A DNA stretch of 64,000 bases from positions 5,458,846-5,522,845 of the forward strand of contig NC_088779.1 in NCBI RefSeq assembly GCF_954871325.1. Direction: 5' to 3'. Under the pieces are notes generated by a model. The model did not search any database and had not been told where the DNA came from. It worked only from the letters and a program-made list of their open reading frames with translations. Positions 11,102 to 23,845 of the stretch are shown here, piece by piece. The position numbers were made by a program, and so were the translations under genes. The DNA is from Gordionus sp. m RMFG-2023. Its lineage: Eukaryota; Nematomorpha; Gordioida; Chordodea; Parachordodidae. Numbering within the stretch: the first letter of the stretch is position 1; every line of letters starts with the position of its first letter.

Positions 11102-12600
11102 AAAATCTAACATTATAATTTTATATATGAAATATTACAATTTTATAATTCATACCAACATATATATATTATTCAAAATAAAATGGATACATTATTAAGT
11201 AAATATATATATTCTTTATCTATTATAATAATTATGGTCTTAATTGTAGAAATAAAAATATTAAAATAAAATAAAATTTAAAATTCGATTTTTTGCATTG
11301 GAAATATGGATTCTTTAATGGCATTTGGTTTAAAGGCAGGTGGTAAAAAATTAATATGGATCGGTTTTGAACCAATATCGGATCAGTGAAAAATATATGG
11401 ATCGGCATAGCTCTAATAATGGCTAGAAATCAGTTAATTTGGCTCAATCTACAGCTGTGTACACATAAAACCCACTAATTTTGGAAAAATCAAAAGGGAT
11501 AGATGTGACAGTTATAATCTTTATCCTGCTAAAGAATTTAACTAGCAAATATACCTATTATGATGTAAAAATTACATTTTATATTTTTAAAAATATTATC
11601 AGGTTTATAAAAATAACATAATATAAAAACTATATTAAGTTTAAAAAGGAAATCAATAATTGTTTAGGAACACAGTTATATCGGCTAATGTAAAATTTTA
11701 ATAGACTATCCACGATCTTCATTTATGGGATCTTAGCACCCATTGGTAGAGCTAACTTAAATAAAAATTGGAAAGGGTGTGGTACTTTAAGCTTTTTGGC
11801 CTTTGAGCTATTATGGGTTAATGTTTGGATTAGAGGAGAACTGGAAGACATAGGTGAAATCCAAAATAAGATGCCCTATAAACTGAGGGATATTTTGTAA
11901 AACCATCTGGTTGCCATCAAATAGAGATAAGTGAATGGGTTCAAGGGGCTTAATTAAGATTTTAGTCAAATTAATATTATGAGCCTTGAGATTTTACAGA
12001 TAGATGTCCAAACTAATGGTCTGCAATTGGAAAACCCCACCCACTTGTATCTTTAAATTTTGTTTAACCTGCCCACTTTTAATAGTATGAACAAATTGAG
12101 AGTTTCAAAGGCTGCATTGCAAGTGCTAATAATGCCTCTTAAATGGCATCATGCAAATTGGTGAAATACCGTTTGGCGTTAGCAACCATTTAAAAAAACG
12201 CAAACAGGTTTGCTTTTTCAATACTTTTTATTCTTCGTTTTGTAATATTATATAAAATGTAATAACTTACTTATATCCTAAAAAGTAATATTTAGAAATT
12301 AATGAAATAAGAACGCAGACGATAATATAATTTTCAAAAACAAATCCTTTTTTTAGAACCTATTTAAAATATCGACGGATATTAATAAAAAGACAACCTC
12401 AATTTGAACAAGGGACGCATTACGTTTTTTTATTTAAAAATTACGACAAATCGTAAACCCTAATTTGTGCGCATTATGTTTAAAAATTATTTTAATGGCC
12501 GTTTTGGCTCTTTATTTATTATTTGTATGTATTTTTAATTAAACATATAATATACGATATTATGAAATAAAACTATTTTTTGATAAATTGAAGTCTGTTT
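11102..12600. other. Repeat-like AT-rich stretch, no gene assigned
   Basis: No gene is supported. The sequence at 11.6-12.2 kb is somewhat less AT-rich and may be a decayed mobile element, but no frame was long or clear enough to classify. Confidence 0.45.
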
Positions 12601-12774
12601 CGCCTAAAAAAATACATTATTAAAAATTTACCTGCCTACGCCCGCCCGTTACTTTGGAAAAAATATTTTGCCCGCTACCCGCCCATTGTTAAAAATATTT
12701 TAGAAAACTCGATGATTACCCCCCCCCCCCCCCCCGAATTACGGGTGGGCTAAAAATGCGTCTTTGCAAATCTC
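12600..12774. mobile_element. Family B element, right-hand part
   Basis: GC-rich islets (CCCGCCCG, GCCCGCTACCCGCCC) in AT-rich DNA end with GCAAATCTCTAG. These correspond to the GGGCCTGCAGGTCTCTG ends of the complete family B copies near 35 kb. A 17-base C run lies inside at about 12719-12735. The left end was not located. A family A half follows immediately, suggesting one element inserted into the other. Confidence 0.5.
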
Positions 12775-12775
12775 T

Positions 12776-12892
12776 AGTCAAAACCTTTCTGCTATATGAG
12801 CAAAATCTGCAGGTTTGCATAATATTCTTTTGGTTATAATCTTAGTCGAGCCATTTTAAAAATGGACCCGAATCGGTTTTTTTATTACATTT
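12776..12892. mobile_element. Family A element, right-hand half
   Basis: The internal family A sequence (CAAAACCTTTCTGCTATATG, then GCAAAATCTGCAGGTTTGCA) is followed by the inverted-repeat side (GAGCCATTTTAAAAATGG). The terminal few bases are diverged. It abuts a family B right end, so the left half may have been displaced by that insertion. Confidence 0.5.
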
Positions 12893-14877
12893 ATAAATTG
12901 TAAAATTTTATCTTATTTTTTTATTATGCCCATTTACAAACGAATTGAATAGTGTCGAAAAGTACAAGCAAAATTAAGTTATTAACGAAATTAAAATGCA
13001 TATTTATATAATTTATAATGCCACGCCAATTTTTAAGGTAAATAGTTTTTTATTAATGCTTATTCTTTACTGGACATGCGAATTTGACAGTAAATTAGTT
13101 CCAACTAAGAAAAGCCTCTACAGCTTGGTAGATGTATAACGTGTTAATCAATCTGATTGATAGGTTAATAATAGAAATGACAAAATGATCAAATTTAATT
13201 TAAAAACATTAATAATTATTCCGAGTAATTTTAATATTCGATCAAATCGAATTGTTTATATTGGTTATCTTTTATACTATCCGAACATTCGACTTAGATT
13301 CGTTTTTGTATAGGTCTAACTTTATAATTAACAATAATTAAAATTATTTTTTAAAAAATAATCATATGATCATCAATTTAAAATCCTCGTGAAAAATTAA
13401 TTATAATACTGATTCATCGGTAAAATTTTCTTATTTGACTGGTGGATAAATAAAATAGTAAAGTCTCATCATAATCCCTATCTCCTAGTTATATGCGGTT
13501 ACGGCACAAAAAAGCTTTGCAAAATAAAAAAAATAATTTATTACATTTTCGAAAATATCGCTTTAAAAAAAATATATAAAAACTTTAAAAAAAAATTGTA
13601 CACCTTTAGGTTAAGTATCAATTAAAGAGGAATTTTTATATAACGACAAAAATGCGTATTAAGGTTTTAAAATAATGTGTCATTGCTTGAGAATTTGATT
13701 GTTCTATATCCACATTTTGTCAAAAATTACTTTTTTTTACATAAATCAATTTTTTTATATTATATCATTCTATTTACATTAAAAATCCAAATGTTTATAA
13801 AATGTCAAATTAAATCCGATACTAGGTTAATCAGCTTATTGAAAACAATAAAAACTTAATTTTTTAAAAATTGCTCTCTTGTAAAATTATAAAAAGTGGA
13901 GATAGAATATTCTAATTCTCAGGCGAATGTATAAATGTTTTACGAGATAAAAATTTATAGAAATAAAACCTCTTTAAAAAAATCATTTTTTAAATGTTTT
14001 TCTGGTGGAGATTAAATCAATCCCTTCTACTAGTAGGAATGATTATATATATCGCTTGGAGTTGTTTTTTCTTAAAAAACTTCAAAATTTATTATATGTT
14101 TTTAACGAATAAATCACGTGAACCCTTCCCTTCATATTAAAATTAGCCAATTGGGAACCTTTTAACAGATTACCTATTTATTTTAAAAAAAACTAGGTTA
14201 TTGAAGATTGGTTAGTGCAATACTTAATCTGAGTTCTCGATAATCCCAGGTAGAATTTCATTTCCTGAGAATTAATTTGCATAACGGCAAAGAGGCTTGC
14301 ATGACCTGATATATGTTTTTTAAACTAATTTAAGCAATAATTGTAGTTTTATATTTTTCTCAAAGATATGCAGAGAGAGTTGTAATATAAGGTTTTGTAA
14401 TTACCCCCCCCCCCACCCTCTCAACTTTTGGTGTAAATCTTTCTTTCTTTATTAAAAGTTGATATATTTATGAAAGTCAGGACAATATATTTCTATGTAG
14501 GATTATTCTGCACTATTTAGTAAACCTGACAATTTTACCTGTCATTCCTGGGTTCCATCAGCTGGTACACCCATGCCGGGCCTAATAATAAAAAGAATGG
14601 AAATAACTAAACCAACCCAGATACTAAAGTTTGCTCTAACAATAGACCGTTTTAAAAGAACATTTGATATTCATCAAAACAATTTTTTCGATTATGATGA
14701 TATTCAGCTTTGAAAACATAAAATACACAGCTAAATTTAATCACCAAAAAAAAATTTTTATTAAAGCCTAGGGTAGTTTTTAAATATCGAAATCTGAAGA
14801 AATTTGAATACTTTATAACAGTTTCAAAATGGGGTAAATTATGACCCACCCAACCCCTCGCGTTATCTACCTTACTC
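12893..14877. other. AT-rich stretch without a recognised gene
   Basis: I found no supported gene or RNA here. A C-rich run occurs at about 14403-14414. The open frames near 13677 and 14652 are low-complexity AT-rich translations. Confidence 0.5.
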
Positions 14878-15661
14878 TAGTGTTGTTAAACGGCTCGTTT
14901 TGAGCCGATTTCTAAAAACGGCTAACTTAATCATAACGCTCTTAATAAGGCTAAAATTCCTAACATCCTAGAACCAACAAACCTCTCTTTACAAGATGGT
15001 CTCAGACATGACGGTTTAACATACACCCCATGGTCCAATGGGAAATCCCTGATTTGGGACGCAACCTGTGTCTCTTCCTTTCCCTCATCAATAAATTCAA
15101 ACCCTCTTACTATCGGGGAAAATAAAAAAATTAATAAATACTCAATACTAAATAACTTTATTTTTCAACCTATAGTCATTTCAACTAATGGCAATTTCTC
15201 ATAATCAACATATATTTTTTTTAAATTTTAGCACGTAAAATTTTTAACATTACAAATGAAAAACGCGAATCTATTTTTCATAAACAAAAACTCTAATTAA
15301 AAATTTTTAAACATAATTATACCTGTTTTTTAGGAACATTTTTACTATAAGCTCTTTTTAGGGCCATCGATATTTTTAAAATATAAATTCACTCTAACAT
15401 ATATATATATATATATATTCTTTTTATTTTTATATTTTGTTTACATGTTTTAAAGATAAATGAATTATAAAAAAACTTATTAAATAATATTTAATCTGGA
15501 AAAATATTAGGCAAGCCTGAAGATTTTGCTCATAGAAGGAACAAAGGTCTAGACTAGACATTATATTATCGAAATCTCGAGGCTTATATAATATTTTTCT
15601 GGCTAAAATATTGTTAGCCGTTTAAAAAAATCGGCTCAAATTAAGCTGTTTAACAAAACTA
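14878..15661. mobile_element. Enlarged family A element, 784 bp, perfect 8-bp target duplication
   Basis: The element starts TAGTGTTGTTAAACGGCTCG and ends CTGTTTAACAAAACTA. It is flanked on both sides by the identical 8-mer CCTTACTC (14870-14877 and 15662-15669). The two outer parts are the family A inverted repeats. Instead of the usual short centre, it carries about 560 extra bases that include a retroelement-type ORF tail (14941-15204) and a TA repeat at about 15401-15418. Intact TAGTG ends and an exact duplication argue that the whole unit moved, or that the centre was inserted later without disturbing the ends. Confidence 0.85.
14941..15204 (+). pseudogene. Retroelement-type ORF tail inside a family A element
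   Basis: The frame contains RHDGLTYTPWSNGKSLIWD and then ATCVSSF, followed by KYSILNNFIFQPIVIS before its stop. I recall this pattern (PDGLT..PW..GK.LVWDATCVDT, then KY..L...IF.P.A.ET) from the C-terminal end of reverse-transcriptase-associated ORFs in many invertebrate genomes; the exact element class is uncertain. It is a fragment only and is treated as a fossil. It occupies the centre of the 784-bp element. Confidence 0.55.
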
Positions 15662-16751
15662 CCTTACTCAGTATTTACCAAATTTCCAGGCACCCATAAA
15701 AATTTAAAATCAAATTACAAGAACAAAAAGCAGAAGATAGTTTATTCTTTTAAACATAATAATTTCATATTTTCATTTATTATTTAAAAAATAATTTTTG
15801 GATCTGGGATGGGAGATTAATTTTAATCCTATTCTAAATAATCGTTTGAGAGGCTATCAAAACATTTAAAAATTTAATTTGAAAAAATATAAATATCGTT
15901 AATCGCTAAAAAAATTGCTAAACTTTATCATTCGGTTTTCTTAAAGTTTTAAAAATTTTAGAAAACATTGTTTTCAACGTAACCTAAACAAACAAATCGA
16001 TTTTTATATTACATACAAACAAAAGATTTTATAAAGGTTAAGCTCAATTTACCAACGTTGCACATTCTTATTCAAGTTCAAATTTTTATGTTTACATTTT
16101 ACCAGTTGTTAAGAATAACTTTTCAAATGAGCATTTGAAGGTTTTTGAGCAAAAATCTTTGACGATAAATAAAATCGAAGATTTTTTACAAATATTTGCG
16201 ATTTCATCATAAAAGATTTCTAATGAGTAAAATCACAAAATATTTAATTGTGCCATAACTGATAACCCCCAAAGCATTCTGACGTTTGTGAAATTGAACA
16301 TTTGATAGTCAAAAAAAGTAAAATTATACATATAATAGTTATAAATTTATACGTGAGGGTAGTTTTAAATTCAATATATATTATACCTAATTAATAGAAA
16401 TAAAAGCAAACCATAAAAAATTTTTAATGCGTAAACGTTTCAAAATATCCAAATTTTTGGAACGATATTTTGCAACCCACTATTTTTAGTTTGCTATCTT
16501 TTAACTCCTTGCGCTCAGGCGTTGGAACGTTCAGATATGATCTCAGCGGTAGAAAAAATATAGGGTATATTTTATTTGTAGGTGCGTTGTACTATATTGT
16601 GGGAAGAATTTTTGTCACTTGTTCAAAACGTGGAAGATGGCAAAATTATCATACATTATGCAAGGAATATATTTTATGCATGATGGTTTTTATGAATAAT
16701 TATAAAAGCTAAATCAGTAACTGATTAAATTATTTTCTTTAATATATACAG
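15662..16751. other. Upstream intron or flank of the next gene, no feature recognised
   Basis: This AT-rich stretch ends in a pyrimidine-rich run and TATATACAG, a credible splice acceptor at 16750-16751. It is therefore probably intron of the gene that follows. The upstream exons were not found. The open frame at 16470-16712 has no supported homology. Confidence 0.45.
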
Positions 16752-19262
16752 AACGACGCCATTCCAAGCCTCGTCACCAAAAAGAGGCGCTCGAAAGAGC
16801 GATATGAGTAGCGGGGTATTTTCCTTGGCTTCTTCTTATGCCCTCGAGGAAGACGAAAATATCGACAAAGAAGGTGGCGATGATTTTTATAAGGTGGTTT
16901 ACGATTGTCCTAATAAATTTGTCCCTTTGGTCCCCGTCAAGATGCGCAAATCTCGTTCACTTTTATGCCTTGAAGGTAAGAATAATAGGGAGAACGTAAA
17001 TGATGACGCCTCTCTCATAAATAGGAATTTGCTGAACCAAAATTTATCTACCGAACCATCTTACGACCTTCACGAAATCAAGGCGCGCAATACATCACGC
17101 GAAAGCGAGCCCCCAAAAATTGATAATACCAAATCAGCCCGTGCCAGTTTTCCTCTTAATTTCGCCGTTTCATCTCACGACCATAATTCAAAATTATCAA
17201 GTCCCAAGCCTAGACCCACTTCTTTAAAATTCCACCACTCGGAACATCCCATTTACTGCGAAACTGACGATTCTATCCGAAACCATTTTCTAAATTTTTT
17301 ACCGCCTCTTCTGAGTAACGGAAAAAATTCTCAAACGAATTCCGACTCATCTTTACCCTTCAGCGAATCTTATCATATTGCCCTGACCGAGGCCAGGGCT
17401 GACTTTCAAGCCATAAATTCCCGACTCACCTTACTTTGTGCTTCTTGTTTGGAATGCGATAACGACGAAATACCGACGGAACAAATATCCGAAACCGGTT
17501 CTTATTTTTCGATTTTATATGGAAGCTTTTGCGAGCTCGTCGGGAGTTCGTTACAAGGGCTGGAAAAGTTAAGCCACTGGGTCGCCCTTATTTCCCGTGA
17601 TGACCAATCTGAACATATTGTTGATAAATTCAGTAAATCGAACATTCAGTTGAATAGCGGGAAAAGGGCTAAGCAGCAGCCTACGAAAAAACTGGTAGAC
17701 ACTACGAGCCCGATTACGAGAGCTATCAAAGAGATTAATGGCGCACTTGCCATAATGGAGACGAGCATTTCCCTGGCCAGAGCCCTGATTGATCATTATG
17801 GTCCAAAAGCTGAAAATTATTTTAAAAGGAAGGACGCTAGGAAGAGTCTTAGGAAAGTGGTCAAAGATACATTCGCTATCAACGACGTTAGCATGACCAG
17901 CAAAGGATGGGGGGCAGTTAAAAAAGACATCGCCCGAGAATTATTCGCTTCTATCAGCAGATCAAAATTCGGTAAAAATAGCAAGGAATTAGTACACCAT
18001 TTTTCCGCTATTAAAACTGACAAAACGAAGGAACAATTCGCTCCCTCGAATTCGTTCGAGCTTATATCCTCGCGAGAAAATTCCAAACTGTGTCGAACGT
18101 TGGCCAAAGCCATCCTTATAGTCAAGAGCGTCCTCTCCGATCTTCTCCTCAATCAATTCGACCTCGAATTCTCGATTCCGGTAAACGTCTCCTTAGCCAA
18201 TCTAAATATTTCCCGTATGACTAGTCGCCCTTTGCCCATTCCCCCTACCAAACCATCTCTTTCTCTCTTTCCCCTGAGTACTTTTGAATCAATTGACCAT
18301 AGCCCCGCGAACGCCTTTAGACCCAGTTCTAACCCCGAAGTAGTATTCGATCAAAACGCTTCTAATGACTATACATTTAATCAGCGTATACAATCCACGC
18401 TTTCCGGTACAGATTTTGTCGATGATTCAAAAAACTCAGAAAAATCGCCTATTTCTTCTACCCAAGCGACCCTTGACATATTAATAAATCAATTAACCAT
18501 GAAAAATTCGGACCTAAGTACCCTCTCGGAGACACTTAAAGGCGTCATAACGACCTTGGCTCAATTGCTACTTTCTTTACGAGGAAGGGGGGACGCTAAT
18601 ATTTCTGAGGCCGTTACCTCCTTGACTTTAGCCATCTTAAAACACGTCGAAAGTATTCGAAATTCGGCGTTTTGTCAAGAAGACGTCATGAAAAGTATAC
18701 AGGAAAATGCCAGGTTTTTTTTAATACAATTTTTATTCATTTTACCTTGCTTACAAAGCTGATTTTTTTAGCTTCGCTTTTAAATATGATATAGTTATCC
18801 ATCTAAAAATTTAGGACAATTATATCTTACATTATAGTTACCAAAAGCAAAAAAAATGGCCTATTCATTAGATTTATTACCCGAAGAAATCGCCTAACCA
18901 AAAATATTTTCGACTTTTTATAAAAATATTTTGTATTAATAAATATCGAATCCAATACCCTAAGCTCCCTTGATTTCTCCGCCGATGAGACTAAACGAAA
19001 AGCTTTGGAGGATAACTTGAAACTCATTCGCGAAATCCGCTCCCGCTTTACGCCCATTCAAAATGCTTGCGGGTATAAATTCGATCACATATCCAAGCAA
19101 ATCATGGATAACTTATCGGGACAAGTCGATGCGCTATCTGGTATCGATGATCTGGTCGAGGCCATGAGAGAAATATGGAGGTCGGCCACATGCCTCAAAG
19201 ACGCTTCCTCTTTAGCCACATCGGCCATCGTCTCTTCCCTAAATGCCCTTTTACATATTTAG
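16752..19262 (+). CDS. Unrecognised helical protein, last two exons (735 aa from the first ATG)
   Basis: Exon 16752-18713 joins exon 18965-19262 (stop TAG). The donor AG|GTTTTT and the acceptor CCTAAG|C agree in phase: AG plus C makes Ser. The frame stays open upstream of the first ATG (16804) back to an acceptor at 16751, so 16804 is probably internal and earlier exons are missing. The protein starts acidic and serine-rich (SSGVFSLASSYALEEDE), contains DDFYKVVYD, then an Asn/Ser-rich stretch. A region rich in predicted helices spans about residues 180-460, followed by a proline motif RPLPIPPTKP (475-484, an SH3-ligand type) and helical segments to the C-terminus. No catalytic motif is seen. 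The shape suggests a cytoskeletal or signalling scaffold, but the family is not identified. Its GC content is clearly above the flanks, supporting real coding. Confidence 0.75.
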
Positions 19263-19739
19263 CGCTTAAATCAAACGTGAATCTTATTTTTGTATATTTT
19301 TAAAATCTCAATTATTTCGATGAATAATAATCTCATCACCCAACTCAAAATCAATTTAGCCAAGTCAATCAATCTCCTTACCCCTCTTGAATTAATGTGA
19401 TCAACAATTAAAATAAATCAAACTCAAAAAAAATCATATTATTATAGCCAATTTTAATTATTTTCTTTTTTTTTCAATTCTGCATTTTTTATTATAATAG
19501 TGGGAGTAAGTGGCGCAAATCATATTTCGTCTATAATTTTGCTTCCCAACTTATCTCTAAAAATGAAATTTCTCGCATTTAATAGAAACAACACAATCAT
19601 TCCCAATTTTTTTACATATATTTATAGTAATATATATATTTTTTTACTAAATATAAAATTTATAATATATTTTGTTTGCCAAAAGAAGAATTGGCGCTTT
19701 AAAAAAAAAATATGTATCAAATTTTCCGGTTCGGTTTAT
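19263..19739. other. 3' flank of the unrecognised gene
   Basis: AATAAA at about 19412 could be the polyadenylation signal. Nothing else is supported in this AT-rich stretch. Confidence 0.4.
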
Positions 19740-19871
19740 ATCTCTCGACTTGGGTTCTAAAATTTTAATTTTAAGCTCGACCAGCCCGGGTTTTAAAAAT
19801 GTTTTAGACCCGACCCGGGTATATTTAAAAAATTAGAATCCCGGTTTAGGGCCGGGCCTGCATTTCTCTGG
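19740..19871. mobile_element. Family B element, right-hand part
   Basis: Three CG-rich islets (CAGCCCGGG, CCCGACCCGGGTATATTT, GGGCCGGGCCTGCATTTCTC) in AT-rich DNA match the right half of the complete family B copies near 35 kb, ending in TTTCTCTG. The left end is missing or too diverged to place. Confidence 0.5.
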
Positions 19872-21374
19872 TTTCTGCTTTATTTTATTATTTTATAGAA
19901 TCAATCCCTTTATACTATTCTTCTTTTTTTTATAACTAGTCATTATATTTTTTTTAAATTTAATAATTTTAAATTATCATTTATTTTTATATTTAGTTTG
20001 ATTTTGAATAAATATTATCATATTGTGTTTTTTTTTTTGAAAAAAGTTAAAATTTATAATTCATAAAAAAAATAACGAATTTATCACGTTTTTTTTATAA
20101 AAAATAATTAAAATAAAGATTATTATTATTCTCTCTTCATTGTTTGTTGCTCCTTTTCTTCTTTTTACTAGACGGCGAGAACTATAGAGAACTTTACTAA
20201 ATTGAGTGGATAATAAGTAATATTCAAATTAAACAATTTTAACCGTAATGAGAATTATTTATAAAAGAAACGCACTTAAAATTGTAAAACTAGAATTATT
20301 TCAAAATATTCTCTCAATTAGTGATAATGCAGTACTTTTGTTCATTATAAACCTTTTAGGTCTGCATGCCTGATTCCAATATCATCAGATTGGCGCTTGT
20401 CTTGTCATTATTAGTATATTTATTTAAGCCAGAGTTTATTTCAATCTATTTATAAGAGCTATGTGATTCGCACAATTAGCTGTGATAAAAAAATAAATAT
20501 ATAATATATTCATTATTTTTATAAAAACCACCAATCAAAATCCGGTTATTCTTAACCAGTTTGCATGATAATTTACTATACAATATTAGCTAACTCCAGT
20601 AGGCAATAATAAAAGATAATAGGAGAACCAATGGAAATAGGACAAAGCTGAAAATGCATGAAGAGTTTTACAAAATCAATTTTTTCATGCTTATTTTTTT
20701 TATAACTCCTTTAGGAAAAATGTATTATACAAAACAAAAATTTTAAAAATAGTATTAAATTTTAAAAGAAATTTTATGATTGATTGTTAATTGATTAATA
20801 GAAATGTGAAAAAAAAACTTATTAAAATCAAAAAAAAATTGTGTAAATAATGGGGGGAAAATAAAATAAATATATGTAACCTATCTAAGTTTACAAATTT
20901 TTATATATTTTTTAAAGTATTTGTTATTTTGATTGTAATAATAATAATATCCTAATCTAACCTTTATCTCAAATGTTGCAACTTGTGGAGTATTCGAAAA
21001 AAATACGTGATTTTTTCCATTCAAAAACTATGCTAAACATGACAAGAACAAAATAATCTTACTTCTTTTTTTTCCTCCGGTTAACAAAAAAAAATATATA
21101 TATAAGATAAATAAAAAAAATTTTGTTTCTATTTTTTCATTGTCACCAAAAATTGCATTCTTTATGTTTTTTTTCTAGCAATGTGCTATTTGAGTGCAAT
21201 TTTTATAAATTTATAAATCGGATTTTATCATGTTTGGAATACCTATCTTATGAATTGTAGATGATTTTTGCTGTTAACCTTTAAGTCATTTATAATTTAT
21301 TTATATAAAATGGAAAATCTTATATTAAATTATATTAAGTTTAAAAGTTTATGGTAAATATTGTCTTAAATTTG
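19872..21374. other. AT-rich stretch without a recognised gene
   Basis: No gene, RNA or clear inverted-repeat element was identified. Homopolymer A and T runs dominate. Confidence 0.5.
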
Positions 21375-21500
21375 TAGGGTATTCCAAATTGGAATACATT
21401 TCCAGTAAAATCAGATTTTTAAAAACGCGCTTAAAAAATGATTTAAAGTTGAAAAAATAACACATTGACGCGTGAACATGTATACAAAAAAAAAATTTCC
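21375..21500. repeat. Dispersed repeat, also present twice near 34 kb
   Basis: The segment GGGTATTCCAAATTGGAATA with CCAGTAAAATCA, then AATGATTTAAAGTTGAAAAA and an ACACATTG motif, recurs in the same order in both tandem copies at 33847-34295. The copies are clearly related but diverged. The unit has no ORF and its type is unknown. Confidence 0.55.
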
Positions 21501-21719
21501 ACACCACGCCTAATATTATATATTTTTTTATGAAAATATGCAGTTCCGAGTTAAAATTTAGAGGTAAGGATCCTGATTCTAATTTTTTTGCCCTATTGGC
21601 CTTAGACCGGAACTGGACCGTCTAACTGCCGGATTCGAGGGTCATCGGGACTGGGTTTTTAAATTAATATTTAAGTTTGCCATACTATTTTAATTTTACT
21701 AAATTTTATATTATTTTAA

Positions 21720-21931
21720 TAGTGCTATTAAACGGTTTGATTTGAGCCGATTTTCAAAAACGGTTGTCTCAATAGTTTAGCCAGAAAAATATTGCCCTTA
21801 ACATTGAGAATTCGCTAATGGCTGTCCAAACCTTTATGCCATACATGAGAAAAATCTTCAGTCTTGCATAATACTTTTTCTGAATAAAAGTATCGAGTTC
21901 ATTTATAAAAATCGAGCCGTCTTACAACACT
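21720..21931. mobile_element. Family A element, about 212 bp
   Basis: The left side TAGTGCTATTAAACGG with TTTGAGCCGATTTTCAAAAA and the right side AAAAATCGAGCCGTCTTACA form the family's inverted repeat. The inner sequence also follows the family pattern (AACATTGAGA, CTTTATGCCATACATGAG, CTTGCATAATA). No matching 8-bp flanks were found, so it is an older or altered copy. Confidence 0.7.
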
Positions 21932-23221
21932 TAGCACTCTTTCGAGATTAGTTTAATTGTTTTGGCCTACAAGTATGCAAAATAAGCTGTATTTTAATTT
22001 TATATATTTCCCCATATAAACTTCACCGCTAATTCGCGCTAACTGAATTCAGGGTTAAAAAAGGGTGAACATTTTAAAAATTACCCCCTTTTATAAGCCT
22101 ATAAACAAATTTCTAAAATTTATCTCCCGAGTACTTTTCTCCGGACATTTCGGTCCGCCATTTGTTTAATAAGAAATAAAAATTTAAAGTTTAAATAAAC
22201 CCTTTCAAAATTAATCCACAAAAATATTGAACAATATGGTATATATGTATATAAATTAGTAACACTTTTGTTAGAACCGGTTTCTCGAAATTTGTAAAAA
22301 TGAATTCTTCGTTTTCGATTTCAAACTCTGGTTTTGACTTTGAAAATAACAGTATAGAAGACTCCACCTTTAAAGTTTATGTATAATTATCTTAGTTATG
22401 CCCACTAGGGTAAACTTAAATGGTAAGATCCTAAAAATTCTTAGACGGGCTTGAAAATGACAAAACCTGGGCCGAATTTTATTTTAACCAATTAACCGGT
22501 TAAAAACATATGATAGTTCGAATTCCGGACATGGTTGTCCTAGGCAAAAAGACTCGGGTGAAATAATCCAAGATATAAACACAAAAAATGCATCAGACAA
22601 AAAAAAATATTCCAATCTTCTTTTTAAGGATATTTTTTCATCTTCTATAATTGAGATATTTTTTCCCGGATATTTTTATCGTGGATTCGCTAAAGAATGA
22701 TAGATTTTTTTAATATTCATTTGTCTTTTTTAATCTCTCTTTTGAAACCATTGCCAAATTTTTTTTAAAAAATCTGTGGACTTAAAATAGGCAACCTTTA
22801 TAATCAGTAGGGGGTGGGGTCGACTTCTGATAATTGTATATGGTCATGCGATTTTGAAATTTCCATGAAATTTTTTTTTATATAGATACAGGTTTAGACA
22901 AAATTCTTTTCCTTTGACTCATTGACGACAACTTTTAATATAGCATTTTTTTGGTATTGTATATTATAACAAAATATAATTATTTTTTTCATAGACATTT
23001 TAATCTAGGCAAAGTTAAAATAGACAAGACAAGCTTAATAGATTTTTTTTATTATCATTTTTTTATAAATAAATAATCTATGTAAAAAATGTCATTAAAT
23101 ATTATATAAAATTATTATATATATTATATAAATACAATACAATATAAAATAAGATTGATTGTTTGTATATACAATAAATACACTTGATTTGCCCTCATTT
23201 AGTCCACTTCAAACTGTAAAT
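21932..23221. other. AT-rich stretch with repeat traces, no gene
   Basis: No gene is supported. Scattered short GC islets may be further remnants of the short transposons, but no ends could be paired. Confidence 0.45.
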
Positions 23222-23390
23222 CTTTGCTGTCACTTTCATAATATAATTATATCTTAATTGTAAATTGTATTACTTCACTGAACCCATTATGAAAAGAAAA
23301 TAATTACATATTTATTTACATAATCAATCATGATAATAATTTGAATTTCATAATTCATCATCCCTTTCATAAAAGTGACAGCTAATTTTG
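23222..23390. mobile_element. Short inverted-repeat element
   Basis: TTTGCTGTCACTTTCAT on the left is matched by ATAAAAGTGACAGCTAA on the right in inverted orientation, about 160 bases apart. No ORF and no certain target duplication. MITE-like. Confidence 0.45.
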
Positions 23391-23456
23391 GGTCATTTAA
23401 AAAATAAATCTTGTTATCAAAAATTATTTAAAAAAAACGATTATAGACAATGCTTT

Positions 23457-23697
23457 GTTGGTCCAGAATTGGAGTGTTCCACACGATATTTTCAAAATTT
23501 TTGATTATTTATTCCCAATACAGTTAAAATATATACATATATAAATAAAAATTAGATTAAAAAAATTTAATTTTTGCCAAAGTTATAGCTCTGTCATAAT
23601 TGATCAATGAGGTTTCCTATATTTGATTTTAAACTTTAATATTGATTTTCTCATTTTAAACATTTGCGCAAGTGGAGCACTCCAATTTTAGGCCGAC
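23457..23697. mobile_element. Short inverted-repeat element, 241 bp
   Basis: GTTGGTCCAGAATTGGAGTG with TTCCAC at the left is matched by GTGGAG with CACTCCAATTTTAGGCCGAC at the right as an inverted repeat (about 21 of 26 positions). The interior is AT-rich and non-coding. No clear target duplication. Confidence 0.6.
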
Positions 23698-23845
23698 GAC
23701 TTTATCTGATACGTCGGGTTTAAGCAAAAGATATTTTTCTCATAATTTTAGATTGGAATTAGTGAACCAATTTATGTAAAATATATATAGTGTAATTTGT
23801 TACATTTTTACAAGATCTATAACTTTTCATTGTTAGTGTCATTAT

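Noticed and set aside
11640-12200. Possible LINE reverse-transcriptase remnant
   Set aside because: Short coding-like stretches were seen but no RT motif could be identified in any frame.
16470-16712. 80-codon ORF just before the unrecognised gene
   Set aside because: Its frame and composition fit intron sequence, and no phase-compatible donor joins it to the acceptor at 16751.
17569-18152. Minus-strand ORFs opposite the unrecognised gene
   Set aside because: Antisense shadows of the coding exon.
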